NCBI RefSeq assembly: GCF_001540865.1
Contig: NC_033623.1
Location: forward strand, 12,113,286 to 12,177,285
Length of the DNA stretch: 64,000 nucleotides
Direction of reading: 5' to 3'
DNA from: Ananas comosus
Lineage: Eukaryota; Streptophyta; Magnoliopsida; Poales; Bromeliaceae
Each line of letters starts with the position of its first letter. Within the stretch, counting starts at the first letter, position 1. Positions 48,278-59,000 of the stretch are shown piece by piece. Both the position numbers and the translations under genes were made by a program. The notes beneath the pieces are model-generated. The model did not search any database. It worked only from the letters and a program-made list of their open reading frames with translations, and was not told the origin of the DNA.

Positions 48278-48424
48278 ATCGACCATCCCTAAAGCAAGTG
48301 GCGAAGAATTGATGGTTGTTATCTGAGACCCAAGTTTGAACCTTAGTTGATTCACATTTTCAGCCAAGTTTATTTCTAAATGAAATAAACGAAGCGGGTA
48401 ACGTGCTACCTATCTCTAAAAAAA
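48278..48424 (+). mobile_element. tRNA-type SINE (copy of 43732-43879)
   Basis: Same insertion and same AAAAGAAACGTCAGCT target duplication, present because of the 2 kb block duplication. Confidence 0.85.
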
Positions 48425-49162
48425 AAAAGAAACGTCAGCTTAGTATCCATATTTTTTTTTTTTTTGGATAAATTGTATGTTTGGTTCTCAAACTATGATG
48501 TAAGTGACACTTTATAAATTTTAATTTTTTATAATTTCAAGATCAAACTTTTAAAATTACTGCAATCAAATCCCACAATCTCTTCCGCATAATATATGTA
48601 GTCAATCTAATCCTTTATTCTTGACAATGGAGGAGAGTTTCTTTTTATTAGTATTATTATTATTATCAATGTTAGTAAAAAGGCGAAACTCGATCCACAC
48701 AAAACCTGTAAGATCAGTGATTACTAAAATATATTTTTATCTATGAATCTAAATAGAGGGCAATGTTATTAGCATGAAGAGCAAATGTTAATATCGATAG
48801 ATAAATTTATTAAAACTGATTTTTAAATTTTGGCTAAATTTAGTCGAATTCAATAAATCTAAAATGCTTTCCAATGGATCTCGTTGGTGATGCTGCTATA
48901 ATGCAAATATTTTTTCAAATTAGATAATATTGTGAGAAAAACGGCATTGCGAGCCGGGTCGTAATTAAGAATAGTTTATATGTTTGGGCCTAAGCCTACC
49001 AAACCCGATAAGCGACTAGTACTTTGACTGGGCCTCTCCTGGCCCATTAGAAGCCCAAGGCCATTTTCAAGATTTGGTATTTATTAACTCAGGTTAAAAA
49101 TTGGTTAAATAAATTATTTAATTGTAAAAAATAAAAGTTAGAAAAAAATAATGCAAATAGAG

Positions 49163-49640
49163 TATGCTAGGAAGCCTTCCGTATTTCAAGTTGTTTTCAA
49201 TTATTAGACATCTACGACGATCAGTTCCGTTAAATATAATCTACGGTATAGGAATTATCTGGAAATTAAATTTTGCAATTTGTTTGCTTCGTTTTCTTAG
49301 TAATCTAGTAGCTTCAAAATGAATGGCTAAAAATAAAAGTTCGTAAAATTAGTGGTAAAGCACTTTAATTTTAAATAAAAAATATTGATCTTACTCTTAA
49401 TGTCAAGTAGTTTTTAATTTAAATTTTTATCTAATTAGGATTGTTCTACATTTGAAACTTACAAACGAGCCGCATCAGTCATTAAAATAGTTATTTTTGA
49501 GATCTTATGATTATTTGATAAATAATGTTGAAAAATTATATAATTTGATATCTAAATATTCTAATAACGTAAATTATATTTAACGAAATTGGTCGTTGAA
49601 TCATATGTTGAATCATGAAAATAAGTGCCTTATGTTCATT
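49163..49640. mobile_element. Degenerate MITE (copy of 44622-45107)
   Basis: Second copy, carried by the 2 kb duplication. Confidence 0.6.
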
Positions 49641-49772
49641 CAAGTAATTCATGTAAACTTCACTACCCCTTCCTCCACATGTGCTACACCAACAAAAGTC
49701 AAAATTTATGAGCTATAGTAACCAAAAGAAGAACAACAAACCCATCAAGTTAACAAAACGAACTCCATGTTA

Positions 49773-50000
49773 CTACTGATCTTGGTTCTGGTCCTGGGCT
49801 GTCCAATATGTCTTCACAGCCAAGAGCAGCTTCTCCCTGACCGCGGGCCGTCTTCGTGGTCGGCGATCCGGCTCTCCCACCACATTCTGTCCGCAACATT
49901 TTTGACCTTCACCAGAATATCGACGTCGTCGCGGAAGATCACTGCCCCCTCCGGCCTCAGGATTCTATCCATCTCCAAGAGAATGTCTTCCATTTCACAT
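49773..50000 (-). pseudogene. Isolated, frameshifted copy of the last PMT15/16-like exon
   Basis: Matches 45253-45481 almost base for base but is one base shorter: GACCAGCGGGCC at about 45318 becomes GACCGCGGGCC at about 49840, which shifts the frame. It sits upstream of the gene on the same strand with no other PMT exon beyond it, so it cannot serve as a terminal exon here. It is either a duplicated fragment or the other haplotype or contig end of the same locus. Confidence 0.8.
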
Positions 50001-50052
50001 CTATATACTCGACAAAATCAAAATCGCACCGTGTCAGTTTTTAAATTTTCCA

Positions 50053-50198
50053 TTTTTTTTTTTTTTGAGATATAGGTAGCACGCTACCCGTTTTGTTTAT
50101 TTCATTTAGAAATAAAATTAGCTGGAAATGTGAATTAACTAGGATTCAAATTTAGGTCTCAGGTATCAACCATCAAGCCTTTTCTAGGAAACGGTCGG
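50053..50198 (-). mobile_element. tRNA-type SINE (minus)
   Basis: Poly(T), GAGATATAGGTAGCACGCTA, the B-box complement in degenerate form (GGATTCAAAT) and CTAGGAAACGGTCGG. It marks the right edge of the 2 kb duplication. Confidence 0.8.
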
Positions 50199-50820
50199 TA
50201 ACATAATTAAATATTTGTGCACGTGGTTTGATGTCATGTAGGACATGTAGTGGACCAAGATTTGGAAGCTCAACCGTACGATTACTATAATTCTGTCCCC
50301 ACCACCCAACTACCGTATTATGTGTACATAAATACGTAACATACGTATTATAGTGAGTCATTAGTGAGTAACAAATTAAAGCTATTCTCTTTTGCTTTGT
50401 TAAGCCTAAACATTAGCTAATAATTAAATACTAGTGTAGGGCTCGCGCTTTGCGGCGGGTAAATAATATTTTATAAATTTAAATATTTTAATTTATACAA
50501 ATTTTAATAAATAATTTGTAGTATTTTAGCAAATTTAAAAATTTTAATTTATACCCAATCCAAACCGGGCCTAAGTGTATCAAATATGATACAGGGGATT
50601 ATTTTCTGCCTATATAAAAATATGTACTATATCATATATGTGTAATAATAAATTATCTATAGATGAACATATCAAATCTTGGTGGCATTGTGTATTAAAA
50701 ATTAATAGAAAAATATAAAGAAAAAAAAACCAATTGGTTAACTTACACTAAGTTTTTAATTGATTATCTTATTCTCTAATCAAATGAATATATTAATTTG
50801 ATCAGATAAATCTACTTTTT
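50199..50820. other. AT-rich intergenic DNA, no gene seen
   Basis: No coding or RNA feature recognised. Confidence 0.5.
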
Positions 50821-50869
50821 NNNNNNNNNNNNNNNNNNNNNNNNNNNNNNNNNNNNNNNNNNNNNNNNN
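50821..50869. other. Sequence gap (49 N) next to a (TA)n tract
   Basis: A run of N, immediately followed by (TA)n. Confidence 0.99.
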
Positions 50870-50894
50870 TATATATATATATATATATATATAT

Positions 50895-51124
50895 GAGTCT
50901 AGCTACTATGCTATTAATAGTACGAAACACTTGGTGCTACCAAGTTTTCCACCGTTGGATCTACTATTTGGATCATTTTCACTCGTTAGATCATACTATT
51001 CAACCAACCACCCACTCAACCCTAGGGGGCCCACATCATCCTAACCGCACATCTCTTAATCCAATGGCCAAAAACTTGGTAGCACCAATGACTTAGTGCT
51101 ATTAATAGTATATTAGCCTAGTTC
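50895..51124. mobile_element. MITE in (TA)n, element A of a chain
   Basis: GAGTCTAGCTACTATGCTAT, TAATAGTAC and CACTTGGTGCTACCAAG at the left face CTTGGTAGCACCAATGACTT, AGTGCTATTAATAGTA and TTAGCCTAGTTC at the right. (TA)n tracts lie on both sides. Confidence 0.75.
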
Positions 51125-51139
51125 TATATATATATATAT

Positions 51140-51391
51140 GAGTTGGACTGTGCTATTATTAGTAGCAAAATTTTATTATTGCTATCAATTTTTTAGCCTT
51201 TGAATCAATTCTTTTCATTATTTCTAACTATTGGATTAAATATTATAACCGAATGGGGACCACTCAACCCTAGGGGGACCACTCAACTCTAACCGACTAA
51301 TATCATCCTAACCCTACAATTTTTTATCCAAGAGTTAAAAAATTGATAGCAAAAAGAACGTTTTACTATTAATAATATTTCAGCCCAATTC
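51140..51391. mobile_element. MITE in (TA)n, element B of a chain
   Basis: GAGTTGGACTGTGCTATTAT, TAGTAGCAAAA and TTGCTATCAATTTTTTA at the left pair with AAAAAATTGATAGCAAAAA and TACTATTAATAATATTTCAG, CCCAATTC at the right. (TA)n on both sides. The interior shares CACTCAACCCTAGGGGG with element A. Confidence 0.75.
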
Positions 51392-51410
51392 TATATATAT
51401 ATATATATAT

Positions 51411-51656
51411 AAAATTTAAAGCGCAGCATCCCATTTGGTCACCTTGAACTTGAGTAGTACAAGGTCATCGGTATTAGTAGGTTTTCGGCCCTTAGATTAA
51501 GAAACATACGGATTAGAATGATAGTGGTTCCTAAGGTTGAATGACTTGATTCAATAATGTGATTTAACAAATAAAAATAATCAAAGTGATAAATTTAGTG
51601 ACAAAAAACTTACAAGTACTAACTGTTTGGTGCTTTTACAAGCACCATAATTAGAC
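51411..51656. mobile_element. MITE-like segment in (TA)n, element C of a chain
   Basis: Bounded by (TA)n at 51392-51410 and 51657-51675. It contains TTGAGTAGTACAAGGTCATC on the left and GTACTAACTGTTTGGTGC on the right, with weaker inverted matching than elements A and B. Confidence 0.5.

Positions 51657-51675
<19 letters not shown>

Positions 51676-51717
<42 letters not shown>
51676..51717. repeat. (GA)n microsatellite joined to (TA)n
   Basis: Perfect GA run of about 21 units directly following a (TA)n tract. Confidence 0.95.
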
Positions 51718-51719
<2 letters not shown>

Positions 51720-51947
51720 TTTGACTGGGCTACTATCGGTAGTAAACTGCTCGGTTTACTACCGATTTATTTTTGATGATAGAGTTTCCAAATCGACGAT
51801 CGACATCGTTAAACATGATATAGACTATTTAAATTATCTAGAAATCAAATTTCATAATTTTTTGGTATCACTAACTGAACGATCAAAAGGTCACAAAATC
51901 TATAATTTTAATGGCCGATATGGTGCGTTTGCTCGTTTGACGGTATA
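51718..51947. mobile_element. MITE of the 41086-41626 family, cut by a gap (element D)
   Basis: TGACTGGGCTACTATCGGTA, CGACGATCGACATCGTTAAA, ATAATTTTTTGGTATCA and AATTTTAATGGCCGATATGG follow the family order, then the sequence runs into N at 51948-51972. Confidence 0.65.
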
Positions 51948-51972
51948 NNNNNNNNNNNNNNNNNNNNNNNNN
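51948..51972. other. Sequence gap (25 N)
   Basis: A run of N inside a MITE. Confidence 0.99.
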
Positions 51973-53050
51973 CTAACTCTATTCAGATCATTTTTTGTTG
52001 ACCCATGTAAGCAATATTATTCAGATCATTTTTTGTCGACCCATGCAAATAATATCGAGAATTGAAAATATTACGTAAAAAGTAGTTACTTGATTTGTAG
52101 ATTTTTAATTGACTAGCCTGCGGAGAAGAAAAAACAGGAAGAAAAAAAGTATCAAAATAATTAGTTACATGTTCATAATGAATAATTTATTTTTACTTAA
52201 CAAATAGTTTTCACTATATTACAATCGTTAAATTTACAAAATGTCACGAACTAAAAGATATAAATCAATTAAATGCATATTAAAAAAGAATAAATTTTCA
52301 AAGAATAATATACCTGATAGAGGATTGAAAGAAGGAACTGCTGTAAAAAAGTTAAAAATTACCATATATATATATATATATATAGGTGAATACAAATGAT
52401 AATTTTTCTATTTTTTGATTTACCAAAAGAGGTTAAAAATTTATAACTAATCCACGTAGGAAAAAAAAATTTGCAGGTGTCAACACAAAAAGCCTGCAAG
52501 TGGCAAAAAAAAAAATCTAAGTGTCAGAAAAAAGATATAGCTGTCAAAGCGGGAGAGAGAAGGAGAGAGTTTTGGGAGACATGTCAGTTTGAGAACACTC
52601 CAAACTCTCTTTTAATGTCAAAAAATATGCAAAGAACAAATGCGCAGAAAATCCCCTCATGGACCATATATGTATCCACAATCAATGGCCCATGGTGCAT
52701 CAGGAGCACCAATTAATTGACCGACTTTATAAATTTTTTTAGAATTTGTGAACATATATTTAATTTTATATATTTTTTTAAATCTAGCATAATTAAGCAC
52801 CAACGTGAAGAAATTAGATATAATTTGTTCTACAATTTGGACTTACAATAGATAAATAACAAAAAATGGAGGAGTATTCTAATTGGTTTAATAGTTGGTA
52901 GGCAATAAAGCAAACCAATTTAGAAAAATAGCTCAAAATTTTCTATAGTTTAGGATTTAAAATTTTAAAATTTGAAGTTGAAAATTTGAAAATAAATTAA
53001 AATTTTGATATCCAAAATTTAAAATTTTATAATATAAAATTTTAAAACCC

Positions 53051-53081
<31 letters not shown>

Positions 53082-53254
53082 ATAGGGGGAGAGAGAGGAG
53101 GGGAGGGTTTTAGGAGACACATGTCATTTCCAAACCCTCACAATCAATGGTCTACGATGCATCAGGTGTACCGAGTCATTGAGTCGGACACGTGTCACGC
53201 AAAGAACAATACTTCACGCACTCTAGTATATAGTAATAGATTTTCTTAATTTCT
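51973..53254. other. AT-rich intergenic DNA with two diverged copies of a repeat
   Basis: (TA)n tracts lie at about 52363-52384 and 53060-53084. A segment at about 52550-52735 (GGGAGACATGTCAGTTTGAG, CAATGGCCCATGGTGCATCA) and one at about 53090-53200 (GGAGACACATGTCATTTCCA, CAATGGTCTACGATGCATCA) are related copies of an unclassified element. No gene seen. Confidence 0.45.
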
Positions 53255-53282
53255 TTTTTCTTTGGTTTCACCTTTTGCCGTC

Positions 53283-53378
53283 TTCAGAGGCCGCAGTTGC
53301 CTCCATCTTGTACGCTTAATTCATCCTGCTTTATGAATGAAGCAGTAGCTCGCTACCTTTTTCTCGAAAAAAAAAAAA
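53283..53378 (+). mobile_element. 5'-truncated LINE-like 3' end
   Basis: AGAGGCCGCAGTTGCCTCCA, TTTATGAATGAAGCAGTAG and GCTACCTTTTTCTCG, followed by poly(A). Same terminal sequence as the retroposon at 53758-53999. Confidence 0.6.
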
Positions 53379-53757
53379 CAATAAATCCTTTGCACCTAAC
53401 ACTAAACCCTTTTTGTGCACCACTCGATTACATAATCATGATAAAAAAATAGTGTATATGCAGATTTAGAAGTTGGTCCTTTGCTTCACTTGAGAGTGAC
53501 AACCTTATATGCGTAAAATATTTTACATACCGAATAAGTTCGAACATATACATTTGGCAGGATACGCATAAATTCCAAGAATTCAATAGTTCAAATATTG
53601 CATTTCGCTCTAGATGCATGGGTAGAGTGGTTCTTTACGCAGAATATTTTTACGCACAAAGTTGCACGCAATGTGCGACGGGTAGCGATTACTGTCATAG
53701 ATGCGGTCATAGATTGAAAGAAATTATCACTTATGCGTATACGATCGTGCATTATCT

Positions 53758-53999
53758 TTTTTTGAGAAATAGGTAGCAAGCTACTTTCTTCATTCATTAA
53801 GTAAAATGAATTAGGCATACATGATGAAAGCAACTAGAGCCTCCTAACCGCGCCAACGAAACATAAAACAGAAAAAACAGAAAATACCTAAAGCAAATCC
53901 GTAAAACGGAAAACGAAAAAACGAACATAACCTAATTAAAAGAGGAAATCAGAGGGAAACAAAGGTAAAACACAGATTCAGATAACGTCGGTCGAGTCT
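53758..53999 (-). mobile_element. LINE-like short retroposon (minus) with 18-bp target-site duplication
   Basis: TACGATCGTGCATTATCT lies at 53740-53757 and is repeated perfectly at 54000-54017. The 242-bp insert reads, on the minus strand, from AAGACTCGACCGACG through GGCTCTAGTTGCTTTCATCA to TAGCTTGCTACCTATTTCTC and poly(A). A long perfect duplication plus a 3' poly(A) shows target-primed reverse transcription. The insert has no coding capacity, so it is either a 5'-truncated LINE tail or a SINE that borrows that tail. Confidence 0.85.
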
Positions 54000-54017
54000 T
54001 ACGATCGTGCATTATCT

Positions 54018-54700
54018 GTTTGACTTTGTTGTAGGTTATAATGATGTTAAAGCAAACACTATTTCAATGCTATAGTTAGAAAGGACAATATATTAGCAAT
54101 TTCTCTAAAATATTTCTGTATTTCTTTCTCTACCCACGAGCATGATGAACCAACCCGTCAATCACGAAACGGTTGGGTGGGTCAAGTCAATACCCGCCGC
54201 TAATCAATGTCAACGAAAAAAACTATTTGTAAATAATAATAAGTAAAAAAAAAAAAAAAGGTTAGTCGTATTATTGGTATTTGTTTTAATTTAAATTCGT
54301 AGGGTAAAAATGCTGTTAATTTTAACAGAAATTATCACGCAACATTTTAGAAGGTCTCTTTGATGGAATTCATTATTATTTGTTTGTATATTTATCCTGC
54401 AATCTATAGGAATCACCGGTGGGTCCCAATCCAGCTCAATCCGAATATTAAATTCGATTCGGCCCAACAATTGCATGGGCCATGCGAGTCCATTAGTTCC
54501 AAATTTGGGCCCATTAAAAGCCTATTGGCTGGGTCAACCCAACCGTGTCCCATCGACAACCGTGTCGGGGGCGGGGGCGTGGGTGGGGCCCACACCAACT
54601 CCTTGCTCGGGAGAGTCCCATTTCGCACAGCACCGCATCATTGGATGCGCCCCCAAAAACAAAGAAGAGGGAATAATCGCGATCGATGAGAAATGCGCTC
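54018..54700. promoter_or_regulatory. Upstream flank and promoter of the RING-H2 ligase gene
   Basis: The DNA changes from AT-rich to G+C-richer at about 54400, as expected near a plant transcription start. No single element can be assigned. Confidence 0.4.
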
Positions 54701-55729
54701 CTCCCTAACACGCGCTTGGGCTACGGGAGAAGAGTCGAGGGGGTAGTAGAAGCGACAAATCCCCCCATCTCTTCTAGGTAAGAAATTGTATGCATTTGCT
54801 CCTCCTTTTGGCGATTTTAGGCGATTAAATTCCGAACAAATGGCTCAAATCTCTGATTTATTCGAGTGATTGGGAGAAATTTTTGTTTCCGATGGTTAGA
54901 ATCTGTTTTTTGGTCCATAACTTGGGGTAAAAATCGTATCTTGTTGAGTTCGCGAGCATCCTGCAAGAGGATTTAGAGCTTTGAGTGGTGTCTGTAGGAT
55001 TAATTGTTTTAGTGAAGTGCGTATTGAGCCCTATAGAGAGAAAGTTAGATTAGATGTCGGGAGCGTGTGTTAGATTTGTGTGGGATTTAACCTAGAGATC
55101 TCTATTTTTTTTTTTCCCCTTGCTGAGGGGGAGGAAGTGATTAAGTTGTTTATGTTTTGCTTTTAAAAGGAAAAATCTTTTACTGTGATGTAGGATAATT
55201 GTGCATTAGTGCTATAGGAGGAGGTTATCTACTATTGTGAGAATTGATTGGATAATGTATCATCTTGGTATCCTTGTCCCTTTTTTGTGCTGCTCTTTTA
55301 TAGCAACTTGATATTGATATGGATTGGTTCTCATGACATGTGAAAAGTAGATATTTTGTTAAATGTTTCTGAGATGTATGACTCTTTATTTTGATCTACA
55401 TATGATTTGGAGTTGAAATTTAACTTTACAATCCATGGAATTTTATTTTCGCATATTTACATGTATTTTAAGACAGAATAAATGACAATGTTATATCCAG
55501 CTTTTGTATCTTGCAGTATTTTTGTTAAGCTCTTTGGGGAGCAGCTTGTTTTGTAAGTTAAAAAAAGGATTAAGAGCTCACATTTACTTACGAGTGAATC
55601 AGCTCTAACACTAGTTCTACTTCAAGCATGGCATTGTAGTACTATTTAAGTTTATTTTCTTTATACATATATAGGTCGTGTAGATGGTACTTCTTAATTT
55701 GTTATTTGGAGGTTTCTCTTTCCAATTAG
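54701..55729 (+). promoter_or_regulatory. 5' leader exon and leader intron of the RING-H2 ligase gene
   Basis: CTTCTAG then GTAAGAAATTG gives a good donor at 54778. The acceptor TTCCAATTAG ends at 55729, nine bases before the start codon. Leader introns of this length often enhance expression in plants; for this gene that is inference. Confidence 0.6.
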
Positions 55730-55738
55730 GTGGAGAAA

Positions 55739-58700
55739 ATGGAGGTGGAATTTGTGACAAAAGGGAAGCAGCAAGTAGCTGTTCATTATGTAAATGCCCC
55801 CGACTGTGGTGTTGTTGAAGAAAATTTTGGCGGATATTTCCATGACCATGATGATATTTCTCTTGCTGAGGTTCTTCAAGATCAGGTGGAAACCAACTGT
55901 TTTTTCTTTTTTGTATATTAATTGTAGTCTATTTCATGTCATAATCATTTTTTCTCATTTCTGTTTTTTGGGCTTTCCCAAATTGTACCAGATTAAAACT
56001 TTGCAGTCACAAAAGCTATCTTAAAACGATACTTTCAGAACAAGGGAAGGTGCCATATGCGCTTCAAGTCAAATGGTTGCTTAGTTTCACACTTACTCTG
56101 AGTTTATTTTTGGTCCAGGAAATTGTCTACCAATCATTGCAAAGAAATGTTCAATGCAGTAGTTCTAAATCTTCTTCGAATCATGATCATGGGCAGAGCT
56201 CATCAAAACTTGTGAGTTCGGACTTACAGCTCGCTGCAGATGAAGCCTTAGCTAGAGAATTAGAAGAGTTAGAGAATCAACTATCTGCTACTTCTTTTGG
56301 TGATATCAGGACACAAGCTGGTAAGGAGTTTTCTGGACACTCTAGATTCTGTGGAGTATGTTTTTGTGAAAGTTAGGTTTTGCTGACAAGTCTTGCTCTA
56401 ATTTGATTCTTACGGTTATGCTTGTCGTGTTCCATTGTGGTTTGTAGAGGGCTAGGCTATCTACAGTGCCAATAAAATCTGTAAGGGTTGGTATTGTAAG
56501 AATTATTGATAAATTAATTTCATGCTGCTCAGTAAAATCTGCTCAGAATATCTGTTTAGTTTCTAAATTCTAATACAAAATTTTGGCAATTCAATATATC
56601 TATTATTTTAGTAATTGGATTCTAAAGGAAGCACAATGATATACAGGTCCTTTGTGTAGAATATTAATTGGTTAGTAGTGTGTTTTTACCTGAAGTTTTA
56701 GTGCCGACGCCATATTGATTCTGTCATTGCGAAATTTTGATGTTTCTCTATGAGGATAGTTAATCATGGAACAAATCCAAAACCATCTTCAGCATCAATC
56801 AGTGGACGCACTTCTGCAAGTCCGTCTGCTCAGGTATCTTGTTGGTCTTTACGAAAAATGTCATTTCATTCTTAGCAAAGGAAACTTATGATTGGCAACA
56901 CACAGGTTGCAAGGGAAGATGATGTTGACCCAGATATTATGTCTTATGAGGTGGGATTGATTATTCAATGAAGCTTTACTTTACTAGCTGCCAGTTAGTA
57001 TACTGAGGTTCTATTATTGTTATTGTTATTACTATAGAATACAACTATTCTCGGGTATACTAAGCTTGGAGAACTTCGTATGTTTTTGTTTCAAATAATG
57101 TCTCCCTGTCCAAACTGGCTTTATTAAGTTGAATTAACTTCACTTTGCCATGAAGAGCTCATATGTGTGATTCAGTTTATATGATTGTGTAGACTTCTTT
57201 TCGCTTTGTTTGTTGCTTTGTATCTTATGGCTTGTAGTTCTGTTGTTCCTTCAGGAATTGCAACAGTTAGGTGAAGCCATTGGTACTCAAAGCAGAGGGT
57301 TATCAGAAGAGCTGATATCATATTTACCATCCTCAACCTACAAAACTGGGATATTCTCAAAGAGAGATAAACATGAAGAGTATGCTTTCAATTATTTCTG
57401 TGATTATGATGTTGACTTTTATGCCTATTTGTTAGATTGGTAGATTGCCGAATGTTATACTTCAGAGGTTTAAGGTTTAAACAAGCTGGATACGCAAACC
57501 TGTGCTTTTCTTCCTTAAGGTTTTCCTACTTGATTTTCGAGCATCTCTTTCTTTTGTATCGAAGTATGAAACTTAAACTTCTAGATCCATTTCACATGCA
57601 AGAGCAAGTGACATACAAAGAGATCGTTCTCGATAGTTATATGGAAAAATAAAGTGCTTTAAGGGGCAATCTAAACACTCAAAAATTTTAACAGTGAAAC
57701 TGCATGTCGAGTAGCTAAAGTTGCTTTGCACTTTTACTATGAGTAACTAACAATATTTGCCATCTGCAGATGCGTCATCTGTTATATGGCTTATAAGAAC
57801 AAGGATAAGTTGATCACATTGCCCTGCAAACATCAATACCACAAAGCTTGCGCAACTAAATGGTTAAAGATCAACAAGGTAATCTTGGTTCAGTTATAAT
57901 ACTAATCACCTCCGTTTTCCTCTTGACTACTATTTGGTTCCGTTACTACGGACCCGTTTGGCCCAGATTTTGGAAAAAAAATTTCTGTATAATTGATTTC
58001 GGTTTGGAGTGATTTTGGCTAAAAGCTGTAGAGCGTTTAGTTGAGTTTAGATGGAAAGTGATTTTTCTGAAGTAATTTTCTAAAGCTATTTACAAAATTT
58101 TTTTTGATGTTGGCATAATAATTTTTTTTCTAAATTTTATTCAAAAAAAATTTAAAATTTGAATTTAATTAAAATTTTAAATTTGAATTTGTACAAAAGC
58201 TTACATTTTGATATTTTAATTAAATTATATGTTTAAAATTTGAAAATTTAAAATTTTAAATCTAAATTTAAATTTTCAATTTCAAATTTGATATCTAAAT
58301 TTGAAATTTAAAATTTAAGATCTGAAAATTTGAAATTTAAAGTTTGAATATTAAAAATTTAAAATTAACAATTTAAAAATTAAAATTAAAAATTAAAAAT
58401 TAAAATTTAGATTTTTAAATTTTGAAATTTGTAATTTGAAAATCAAAACTTATAATTTTAAATTTTAAATTTTTAATTCTAAATTCTCAAAATTTAAATT
58501 TTATCCTAATTTTAAATATCAAATTTTAAAATTTTGAATTTTAAAATTTAAAATTTGAGATTTGAAAAATTAATATCTAAATTTTAAATTTTAAATTTTT
58601 GGAAATTTAAAAGTTAAAATTTGAAATTAAAAATTAAAATAATTTAAAATTTAAAATTAAAATTTGAATCTTAGATCAAAATAAAAATTGAAGCTTTAGT

Positions 58701-59000
58701 CCAAAACCAGAATCAGATTTCAAAGAAGCATTTTTAGCTGCTTCTGATTTCGAGCCTCGAAAATCAAAAAACTGATTCTAAAAGTCAGAATCAGATTTTG
58801 AAAGCTAGATTGTCAAACGCTTTATTAAGCCAAAAATCACTTTTTCAGACCAAAATCACTTTTCAGAAGTTAGGCCAAACAGCCACTACTCTAATCTCTT
58901 TTGCTATCCAATTTGTTGCGTTATTTGTTATTATCTTGATGACTTTTGCTCGTTGTGCCAGGTATGCCCAATTTGCAATGAGGAGGTATTTGGCTCTTAA
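55739..59000 (+). CDS. BIG BROTHER-type RING-H2 E3 ubiquitin ligase, seven coding exons
   Basis: Coding exons are 55739-55885, 56119-56320, 56760-56833, 56906-56950, 57255-57379, 57770-57878 and 58962-59000. All have GT-AG borders and matching phases, giving 246 residues, close to Arabidopsis BIG BROTHER (about 248). Features in order: VHYVNAPDCGVVEENFGGYF, an acidic and serine-rich stretch, LQLAADEALARELEELENQL (coiled), DDVDPDIMSYEELQQLGEAI and GTQSRGLSEELI, and a C-terminal RING at about 199-239 with CVIC, CKHQYHKAC and CPIC (all eight metal ligands present), then NEEVFGS. BB and BB-related proteins transfer ubiquitin and restrict organ growth (established for BB in Arabidopsis). Orthology to BB as opposed to BBR is uncertain. 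A leader intron (54778-55729) precedes the ATG exon. The last intron holds a transposon at 57950-58884. Confidence 0.93.
57950..58884. mobile_element. Non-autonomous DNA transposon in the last intron of the RING-H2 ligase gene
   Basis: GGACCCGTTTGGCCCAG at the left and GGCCAAACAGCC at the right are inverted ends, with ACTAC on each side (57945-57949 and 58885-58889). The interior (58130-58670) is almost wholly AAATTTAAA-type words. The CAAAATCACTTTT / AAGTGATTTT arms extend the inverted match. It lies wholly in the intron and ends about 80 bp before the last exon. Confidence 0.7.

Larger units (their letters stand above)
48041..50042. repeat. 2 kb direct duplication, copy 2 (partner 43490-45535)
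   Basis: It starts inside the first bases of a minus-strand SINE (TAGAAACGG) directly against PMT coding sequence. It ends just before another minus-strand SINE. Compared with copy 1 it shows many one-base losses, for example GGGCGAAACTCG to GGCGAAACTCG and GAGGTATGC to GAGTATGC. Confidence 0.9.

Noticed and set aside
49767..50075. Plus-strand frames over the displaced PMT exon
   Set aside because: Antisense of the frameshifted exon copy.
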